A stretch of DNA of 64,000 nt, taken from assembly GCA_948567375.1 (NCBI GenBank), contig OX419759.1, positions 48,760,593 through 48,824,592 of the forward strand. The letters run 5' to 3'. This DNA is from Lunularia cruciata (lineage: Eukaryota; Streptophyta; Marchantiopsida; Lunulariales; Lunulariaceae). Below are positions 45,674 through 54,747 of this stretch, one piece after another. A model generated the notes under the pieces. The model saw nothing but the letters and a program-made list of their open reading frames with translations, made no database searches and was not told the DNA's origin. Numbering within the stretch: position 1 is the first letter of the stretch; every line of letters starts with the position of its first letter. A program made the translations under genes and the position numbers.

Positions 45674-46727
45674 AGTCTATCTCCACGGGCACGCAAGGAC
45701 CTTATATCTTTTGCTTCACGATCGTCAGATTGGACTAAATGTTTATAATCTTCCTTGATGGAGTGATAGTGTGAGCATATGCTACATTCTTTCTTAGTTG
45801 ACTCGTCCATTCTTCATGCTACTAAAGCACATCTTTGCTCTTGCTCTGACAAGGGTGCAGGCTCTTGGATCCTAGCTTGACCGTGCATTAGGGTATTCCG
45901 ACTTGCACCAACTACTTTCTCTCCATCTACTTTTGCTTAGGTTTGGTCCACCCTTCTGCATCTTCATTGCTCACTTGTGAGTGTGGTTCTATACTACATG
46001 CAGCAGTGGTCCATATAACACAATGTCCTTTTGGAGGAGAGAGGATAGCTATCCAAGATGCTATTAAGGACATAGTGTTTGATATGGCACAAGAGAGTGG
46101 ATACTTGGCTTGGAAGGAGCATTTGTATGCTTTGTAGATGACACATGTCAAGGCAGACTTATACTTGGTCCAAGATGATCAGGTGATAGTAGTGGATGTC
46201 GTGGTTGCAGACCCTACATGTGATACAATTTCAAAGGGAGTGATTACCCATTGCCTTGGATGGGTAGCAAGTGCAGCAGCAGTGCAAAAGGTCTCCAAGT
46301 ATATGGGTATGCAGCAAGGTCACCTCTTTGTTCCCCTAGCCTTGGAGTTATATGGAGCGATGGACAAGGCATTTGACACATTAGAGAGTGCACGAGAGCT
46401 TATCATGTTAGGTGCCAAGGGGTACCACTCCCACTCTCATACTTTGTAGCATATTTTAGACCCCGTGTGTCCGTTGCTCTACAAAGGGTAATGGCTGGTG
46501 CAATCCATAGGAGATCAATCACACTAGGTGATGATTCTTTGGATGCTATAGTTGTTTGTAGACCATATGACTTGCATAGCTTGGATATCTTAGGTGTAGT
46601 AGGGCAGATTTCTCATATCAACTCTATTGGGGCTTAGTCCCATTTTACCTATTTTTTTTCTCTCCCTTGTACGGCTTGATGGGGTCTTCCCATCCTTCAT
46701 GTTTTTTGTGAGGTCACCTTTTCATCA
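45674..46727 (+). mobile_element. LINE-family copy D, 3' 1.05 kb
   Basis: Covers the last third of the family ORF and the tail. Open frames: 45943-46137 with the finger (LTCECGSILHAAVVHITQC, giving C-x-C, H and C) and 46138-46449 with KADLYLVQDDQVIVVDVVVA, KVSKYMG and LFVPLALELYGAMDKAFDTL. Tail begins GGGGCTTAGTCCC at 46630. Flanked by AACAGTCATTCAT (45661-45673) and AACAATCATTCAT (46728-46740), a 13-bp duplication with one difference. It gives the cleanest reading of the C-terminal domain in the window. Confidence 0.92.
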
Positions 46728-46892
46728 AACAATCATTCATCAAGAGGACATGTTGATGAAATATATGGCGTTGCTTTCTATCATCAGAGAATCACTTTCT
46801 AAAAGGCTAAAATTGACCCAAATGGCTTCTATAGAAATTCTTGTGCAAGGATGATGGAATTCATCACTCGCCTATCTTACACCAACTTATGA

Positions 46893-49800
46893 GGCTTAGC
46901 TCCATTTTACCTTTTTCATCTCTCCCTTGTACGGCTTGATGGGATCTTCAATCAATGATGGGAGAGGACTTTTGAGAGGAAAAAAAGGAGAGATGTGAGA
47001 GGAAAGATCTATAATTTTTGAGGGTGCTCTTGCATATAGCACTTGAGTGAATAGTTGATTCTATCACTTTTTGATTTTGGTTCCATTGGTACCTAGATTG
47101 AAGACTATGGAGAATAGAGTAGAAAGTTATAAGGATTTTTTGGTTTTTTAGGGTTAGAGTGATCATTACACATTGAGAGTGATGGGTCAGGAATTTTCAT
47201 TTCTAATCTCTTTTTCTTCATGATTAGTTCCATGGGAATTTAGTTTGAAAATTTTGGAGATGGAAATTGAAAGTTATGAGAGTTTATAATTTTTAGGGTT
47301 TGGAGAGATTGTATTTTCTTATGTGAGTTGGGATGTGAGGGGTTGTGATTTTGCAGGTATGGGGAGATATGGAGAGGAGCATCATGTGTGAGCATCATGT
47401 GTTACTATCATTATTCTTGTGCTAGCCATGGCTACACCTCCCCATGTGAGGCCGCTTAGAGCGGCTCAGGATACACCATGCCCGGTGTGTCATTGACAAT
47501 TTACCTTGCAAGGGGTAAAACCCATGTGAGAAAGATGCACAAGGACTATGATTGGACCACTTGGGATACCCACGTCAAGCAAGCAATCACATTGATAGCA
47601 ATGACACTCAAGTTTATGCACGCTTCTTTTATTCATTCTTTGACTGATCCAAGGATACCAATTGAGTTGTGGGACTGGTTAGCTTCTTAGTCGGGTTGCA
47701 TTTTGGGGTTATTTGAGGCTAGTTTCCATATCCACGTCTATTCCATAAGCTATTCCATACACTCCATGATGAGGCTAAACAGGATTTTTGCCTACCACTT
47801 GATAGTTTGGCATGTGATCCCTTGGACGAGTTAGCATGGTTCCTATTTCTCTTACTCCCTCGATGGTGTCTTCATTATACTAGAGGAGGATGTGTGGGCA
47901 ATAAAGAGGTGGCTGCTAGGTTTCATCTATTTTGAGCGAGGGATTGGGTGGCCCTTCAAGAGAGTTTGTTAGGGCTACATGTTTTAGGAGACAAGTTTCA
48001 CCACATGATACCATAGAGTCCACTCGATTATGACGGAGTAGGACATTGGATCAAGCGGGAGAATTAGTAGAGAAGCACAAGCGCTACATCCTTTATCTAT
48101 GGTGAGTCTTACTGATGAGACTTATCTCTTCTCTATCCTCACTACATCCTATAGCAGTAAAGGGACTACCATTAGAGGTCTTAGAGTATAAGCCTTAGTA
48201 GCCTTTATGTCTTGATAGGTCACTTTTTGCACAAGCATTATGCACTGCCCCTTGCCTTTCCTCAGGAGGCTTGTAAGGGATGGTTTATGAGCACCTTAGA
48301 GATTGCTTTCAAGCAGATGATCCTTTTAGTGGTTTTATCAAGTTGTTTCAAGTGGCTGCAATAGTAGCGAGAGGAGACATTCTTATGTCTGTTAGTCGGG
48401 TGTTAGGTGTTAGTCAACTTCTTGTGATGGAGAAGGACATGGGGGGCATTAGACCAATTGCTATTGGAGAGATCATTTTGTGTTTGGTTAGTCATACCAT
48501 TGTCCTTTAGCATCATTCTCACTTTCGACAACACCTTAGTCCACCCCAATTTGGAGTAGCTACACTTGGAGGATGTGAGGCCATATCTCTAGGTGTTAGG
48601 GCACTCCTAGATATCCATCCAAAGTGGGTCGTCTTACAAGTGGATGTTGAGATGACTTTTAATAGCATCTCATGGGCATCCATCTTTAGAGAGCTCAAGG
48701 AGGTTAGTGGATCCTTGGCGAGTCTTATTCCTTTTGTGTGGTCTTTTTATGGCTCTCTTGCTCCCTTTACTACCAGCACGGTATTTCACAAGAGGGATTC
48801 ACCGTCTTGGAGTCAACTGTGGATACACATCAAAGAGATCCTTTAGGGGGGCCCTTATTTAACATGGCTCACTTTAGAGCTCTCCTATCTACTACTTTGG
48901 CCATGCTAGGTTGTGTATTTTCCTCCTTGGTAGATGATACACACATCATGGGACCTGTAGATCAGATTAGGCAGACCTTTTGACCACTTGACTACCAAGC
49001 TACATCTAGTAGGCTTGAAAGTCAAGGTGTCAAAGTGTAGAGCATGGTCTCCTTTAGGTACTCCTCCCCACCTTGAGCTTCTAGAGGGGTGTATCACATC
49101 TATAGATGGACTACGTGTTCTTGGAGTGCCAATAAGATCCGAGAATTTTGTCACACGCTTCTTAGACATTGCCCTTGTAGAGTATGTTCTCCTTGTGGAC
49201 GACCTTCCATTACTAGGAGATCCGTAGGTTGCATTTGGTATACTCTTCTCTAGTATTGCTCATCGACCGTCCTACCTCATCCATACAATTCCTCCCTCCT
49301 CGTCTTGCCTATCACGTTTGAGAGCGTTTGCAAGGAGGATTATGGGAGTCTTTGGTGATATTATTAGACCAAGGACATTTGAGTGTATGACAAGGGATTT
49401 GGCACATAGACAAATGGCTCTGCCAATCTTGTGTGGAGGGGTTAGCTTGCTATCTATTGAGGAGACTGCACCTATAGCATTTTTGGGTAGTTGTGCTCTC
49501 TTGGCACCCTTACTTTTCTCTCATTTTGTGGTTGTTGATGGGCTAGTCTTGGAGACTTATGTGACAGAGCTTGAGAGAGGATCTTTTTCTCTCCATATGT
49601 TATTGCGGTAGACAAGAGATAGTCAATTCCCATGGGCATGTGAAGACTTTCTATCTTTTGCTTCACTATCATTAGATTGGACTAGACGTTTATAGTCTTC
49701 CTTGATGGAGCGATACTATGAGCATATGCTACATTCTCTCTTAGTTGACTCATCCATTCCTCAAGCTACTAAAGCACATCTTTGCTCTTGCTCTGATAAG

Positions 49801-50675
49801 GGTGTAGGATCTTGGATCCTAGCTCGACCATGCATTAGGGCATTCGACTTGCACAAACTACTTTCTCTCCATCTACTTTTGCTTAGGTTTGGTCCACCCT
49901 TTTGCATCTTCATTTCTCACTTGTGAGTGTGGTTCTACATTAGATGTAGCAGCGGTCCATATGACACAATGTCCTTTTGGAGGAGAGAGGATAGCTACCC
50001 AAGATGCTATTAGGGACATAGTGTTTGCTACGGCACGGGAGAGTGGATACTTGGCTTGGAAGGAGCATTTGTATGCTTTGTAGATGACACATGTCAAGGC
50101 AGACTTATACTTGGTCCAAGATGATTAGGTGATAGTAGTGGATGTCATGGATACGGACTCTACGCGATATACCATTTGGGAGGGAGGGATTACCCATCTC
50201 CTTGGATGGGCGGCGAGCGCAGCAGTAGGTTGCAAGGTCTCCAAGTATAGGAGGATGCAGCGAAGTCACCTCTTTGTTCCTCTAGGCTTGGAGTTATATG
50301 GAGCGATAGACACGACATTCAACACATTTGTCAGGGAATGCACGAGAGTTTATCATGTTAGGCGCCAGGGGTACCACTCTCACTCTCGTACTTTGTAGCA
50401 TATTTTAGACAGCATGTGTTCATTGCTCTACAGAGTGCAGTGGCTGGTGCAATCCATAGAAGATCAATCACACTAGGTGATGTTTCTCCGGATGCTCCAG
50501 TTGTTTGTAGACCACACGACTTGCATACCTCGGATGTCTTAGGTGTAGTGTGTCAGATTTATCATGTACACTGTATTGGGGCTTAGCCCCATTTAACCTT
50601 TTTCATCTCTCCCTTGTGCGGCTTGATGGGGTCTTCCCATCCTTCATTTTTTCATCGCGGTCGTCCTTCTTCTAG
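46893..50675 (+). mobile_element. LINE-family copy B, apparently full length (3.78 kb)
   Basis: Bounded by a perfect 17-bp duplication CTTACACCAACTTATGA at 46876-46892 and 50676-50692. Starts with about 60 bp resembling the family's own 3' tail, then an unremarkable leader to ATG at 47428 (GCCATGGC context), a decayed ORF to about 50580, and the tail (GGGGCTTAGCCCC at 50579, GATGGGGTCTTCCCATC, CGCGGTCGTCC). No LTRs. All other copies in the window are truncated forms of this one. Non-LTR elements insert by target-primed reverse transcription, which produces exactly such 5'-truncated copies with variable duplications. Confidence 0.93.
47428..50580 (+). pseudogene. LINE ORF: finger, RT, Cys/His finger, nuclease-like end
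   Basis: N-terminus MATPPHVRPLRAAQDTPCPV includes CPVC, then a TGA in place of a likely CGA. RT motifs across several frames: GGIRPIAIGE (about 48442), LQVDVEMTFNSISW (about 48631), QRDPLGGPLF (48831) and SLVDDTHIMG with the DD pair (about 48924). Thumb-like KVSKCRAWSP and VLGVPIRSE follow (48988-49227), then ARRIMGVFGDIIRPRTFE (49318 on). C-terminus: finger LTCECGSTLDVAAVHMTQC and PFGGERIATQDAIRDIV (49889-50083), then the region VDVxxxDP, GWAASAA, KVSKY, LFVPLGLELYGAID. The length before the RT leaves no room for an apurinic endonuclease. Many stops and frameshifts; inactive. Confidence 0.85.
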
Positions 50676-50692
50676 CTTACACCAACTTATGA

Positions 50693-51724
50693 CAAAAATA
50701 TACAATTAGATAATAACGACTTTATTTGTATTTCATATTTGTACATCAAATTACATAGCGAATTTTTTGAGATGTATAGTACTAACATATTACCCCACGA
50801 AAGCCGCCCTCACCGTATGGTAAGTTCAAACATGAGTTGCGTCCCTTCAGTTACAATCTCATGACTGCTTTACACTTTCCTTTGCCTCATGACGCCCGCC
50901 CGATCCATCATAAAGATACGTGCTTTTCATCAGACAGAAAGTTGCAATGATGCAGTATATGCATTTATATATATTCGCATAAAGGGGAAACCTTCTACAC
51001 ACAACCTTCTAACGCACTGAATTTAGCTTTAATCATATCAACAGACCTCCGGCTGCAAAAGATTATGACATCCACCGTGTTGACGTGCAAGTTGCAAACA
51101 AAGCATCGTGAGAGACCTGAGTATGCCGAAATGAAGCAGACAAGGATTTCGTCAGAGTTTCAACATAATTTGGCTGTCATACATTCAATCCAATGTTCGA
51201 GTGGGGACAAGACAAGACAAGACGGACAGACACGCACACACAGCACTCGCCGGATCTGCCCTCTAATGGTCAGTAGTGGACTGAAACGGACTCCTGGTCA
51301 AGGTGGGGAGGGGGGAGGGGACTTGGTCCATAGTTGACATTTTGCCGTTCATATGCTTTATTGTAATAACATACAGTATAATATAGTATGCGGCTATCAT
51401 CCCTTATATCAATTATCGGCAATTATTTCCTGCTTGATTCCTTGTTGTGCGATATTTTAACTTTGGACTTTTAAATCCTGGCCAAAATGGAAGTGCATGT
51501 ACAATCGCATGCACTTAAAGCCTATCCTTTTTTCCTCTCTTCGTTATAATTGGTGCATGCATCATCAATTATGTAGACATGTACATTCTCTTAGTACTTT
51601 ACGTGGTTACCAAGTCTATACATTATTCTGCTTATTTTCCTAGAAAAGGTCAAACATGAAATTTCACGAAATGAGTTGTTGTTGCTTGAATGATCTCGTC
51701 ATCTCTCTCTTATTCTACTAAATG
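50693..51724. other. No gene recognised
   Basis: Intergenic; a 90-codon frame at 51065-51337 shows no recognised motif. Confidence 0.4.
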
Positions 51725-51783
51725 ACAGAAAAGGGCGACCGCGTAGAAAACACGAAGGATGGAAAGACCCCATCAAAATCTTT
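51725..51783 (-). mobile_element. LINE-family 3' fragment (about 59 bp)
   Basis: AAAAGGGCGACCGCGTAG, GAAGGATGGAAAGACCCCAT, then a few filler bases. Flanked by CTAAATG at 51718-51724 and 51784-51790. Confidence 0.8.
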
Positions 51784-52165
51784 CTAAATGTAGTTACCCA
51801 TTGTCAAGTACTGTAAATGTCGTTGTCAACGCGGTTTTGAAACTGCATGACCGCTGGTTACTATCCTGCTGTGGACACTGGACTACAGTAAGGTTCGTTG
51901 ATAACTCCGACGTCCGTTTTGTAGATGACAGGCTTCATTGGCTGCAATGCTTGTCAAAACATGCTTGTACACGAATAAAGTTCTTTGTGAGATCCTTAGT
52001 CTCTGTCTTGGAATCTCCGATCTACAGTGTTAACTAAAATTTGGTGACGAGAGCGGAACATTTCGATAATCCGAACTGAGATTTGTGAGTTGGATGTGAA
52101 GGTTTCAATTACACATCCATATCTAAATATACGATGAAATAGAAACCACGAATGAGCATCGGGTA

Positions 52166-52510
52166 CTGTGCAATCCATATGTAGATCATATGATTTACAT
52201 AGTTCAGATATCATAAGGGAACCGCTAAATTGACACTTTTTTTGTTAGGGTGATACTCCCTCGGTATTCCACGACTGTGATTGGTTCCACTAATACAGAT
52301 GATTTTGTTTAGTGACTTGTAAATAACTCAGAGCCCTCCTATGCGAAATGGGTGTGACCCTAACAAAAAAGGGATGTCAACCTAGCGGCTCCCTATCTAA
52401 ATTGCAATAGTTGAGATCTCTCGTTTTTATACTATTGGAGTTTAGGTCCATTTTACCTTGTTTATCCTTGTACGGCTTGATGGGCCTTCCCATCCTTATT
52501 GTTATCTTAC
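52166..52510 (+). mobile_element. LINE-family 3' fragment split by a MITE
   Basis: Left part 52166-52215 (TGCAATCCATATGTAGATCA, TACATAGTTCAGATATCA) and right part 52395-52510 (ACTATTGGAGTTTAGGTCC, TTGTACGGCTTGATGGGCC, TTCCCATCC) correspond to adjacent sequence in the other copies. The 179-bp inverted-repeat element sits between them. No clear target duplication for the LINE piece. Confidence 0.82.
52216..52394. mobile_element. MITE with ~36-45 bp terminal inverted repeats
   Basis: Left end AGGGAACCGCTAAATTGACA, then a T-run and GTTAGGGT. Right end, reverse-complemented, AGGGAGCCGCTAGGTTGACA, then a T-run and GTTAGGGT. 179 bp, no coding capacity. The target duplication is unclear (ATCATA left, ATCTAA right). 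The superfamily cannot be fixed; the (T)AGGG ends would suit a hAT-like element. Confidence 0.85.
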
Positions 52511-54747
52511 GCTGGTAGCATTTCATTTTACAAAACCACACACAATCAAAAATCATATTGCCTTTTTAACTGTCTGCTATCTAGTTCATCGCTGAGGTTA
52601 CTTGTTCTATGACTTTTTACTGTAGAATAATGTAAAATGTCATGTTCAGAGATTCAAAGTAAAAGCCTTCTAGAGAAGGACATTGATAGCACTCTCTTTT
52701 ATAAACAGTATCTCAACAAAGCTATTGAGGGAATCGTCGATGTTTTCTCCCTTTCATACTTTTCACGAGATGCCAAGACAAAAGTTAAAAGATGTAATAT
52801 GATGCACTTTCATAGATTAAAAGATTGAAAGTACCACTACCGTAGATTGAAAAGAGTAGAAACCTGGTCCGTGCTACTGCAGTAGCCACCCCAGTTACCA
52901 TCCAACTTTCCCACCACAACAACATAATGCCTGATCAACTGCATCATAACGAACTCCCTTCCACTAATAGTAAACCCATGAGACAGAAATAGTAACCCAC
53001 GAGACACAGGCTCTTGATATACACGCGAGTTAGAGCGGAGTAGTTTTGGTAGTTGGGGGTGACCGGTACACCCATCTCCACAGCGCTGCTGTGAGTGACC
53101 GGCCAGGTGTCAGCGGGTTCCAGTTAGTGTAGCCGGTCTCCAATTTAGCGGGAGCAGGTCGAAATGGCGCACGTCCTAACCGACAAGTCTGGATAGCATG
53201 CCCTGGTTGCTAACTTTTTGACATATAGTGGTTGACATGTGGGACGTTAGCGTCACCTGGTGACCGTTTTCCGCGGTCCCCGCTATGGTTTCATCAACAA
53301 TGGAGCAAGGGGTTAGATATGGGGTCGAACCTGGATGGAGAGGCACGGCCGTGTGATCTACCAGGCTACTGGGAGCCATGACGTTAAACCGATGGGGTAA
53401 TGATTTTGCGATGATGGGAATACCACCGATAGTTCAACTTCCCCTTCGTATTCAATCCACCTGGGCTTGAGTACGGTTTCAAGCTAGAAGGATCTCGTGG
53501 TTCTGGTACAACTACACGGATGTCAACTGTCTGTCACTTTCCATCTCTGGGAACGAATATACGGCAGCAATGTCGGTCTGAGACCATATGCTAATGGGCA
53601 GCGGCAGTCATTTTCGGTACTAGCTTTTTGTGCAAGACAGCACATTTCTGGGTTGAGATGTTGTGGAATCCAATGACGTTCATGCTGTATGTGGTCTAGC
53701 TACTGTACGATTATGCACTGTGCAAGCCAGCGGTGATCTCAGCAACCAGTCTTCCAAAATGCCTGAAGTGGTGTGATGGTAGGTGGATCGCTCCGTCCAG
53801 AAGAAAGGTAACCAGATGGGCCTTCGTATGCAGCACACCTACTGAGCTACCGAAAGTTTTGAGTGCTGGGTGGAAACTGCATCGACATACATCGGATAGG
53901 CAAGAGGGGTTCTCGTCGTGACGTCAACACAGTAACTTGTGCTTGAAGTAGAGTACTTCAGCAATTTGAAGGACTGGATGGAGGTGGTCTAAATCAGCAT
54001 TCCCAGTTGCACACGACAATATTCGTCTTGGCAGCTGTGACTTTCTTTCGGTAAGAAGCTGTGAATTCTCTAACATACAGAGCACTCGAGTCGCAATTAC
54101 ATATCTCGGAGCTACTATCTAATCAGATTCCATGTGCCTGACTACCAGGCTACTGGTAGACTGGAGTGTCAAAACTAGAGTTTTTTATGCAACACCTAGT
54201 GGATCTTCATTGGTGCTTGAAGATCCCCGAGTCCATGAACTCATTGTGACCTCATTGGTGAGGTCCACTACAACCCGCTCTGTAATAAGTCGATTGCTAC
54301 TGTCAGAGAATCAAAGATATTGAGCAAATCAGGGAAAGGCGGGTCTCTCATCCTTCTGTTGGAGAGTATGCGTTGCGCACATGTCTCAGAAACTGATACG
54401 TCTACTAGGCTAGGGTAATGAACCCCGACAGGTTCTGCAGATAATCATTCGTTCATGAAGCAAAGTTTAACAGGGAAGTTTTATGCGAGGGAATTAAGGA
54501 CATAAATTTCATTGGTCCTCGTCGCTCAGTATGATATACAAAAGCTTCAGAGCTCCATTGAAAACTGAAGTTCTCGAGGAATGTCTTGCCTTAGTCCACT
54601 ACGCTGGTATGACCTCGCAAATTGTCCCTATACCAAGTGTGCATGAAGACCCAAACTTGGAAATATTTGACAGACGGCTGTACAAGGAGTTCTGAGACGA
54701 ATTCCGTAACAATATTCTCTTGGTCGTAGTTACACTGCAATATCGAA
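52511..54747. other. Intergenic with tRNA-like promoter boxes
   Basis: No protein gene seen. Three minus-strand stretches resemble tRNA A boxes (53354-53378, 53835-53853, 54139-54157), the first with a good B box. See the SINE entry. Confidence 0.4.
53321..53378 (-). mobile_element. Possible tRNA-derived SINE head
   Basis: Sense (minus) reading starts GGCTCCCAGTAGCCTGGTAG, resembling a tRNA 5' end and A box. About 35 bp later comes GGTTCGACCCC, a good match to the B box GGTTCGANNCC. No folded tRNA with a proper acceptor stem can be drawn, so it is not a real tRNA gene. The two weaker A-box-like copies downstream support a small repeat cluster. Confidence 0.4.
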
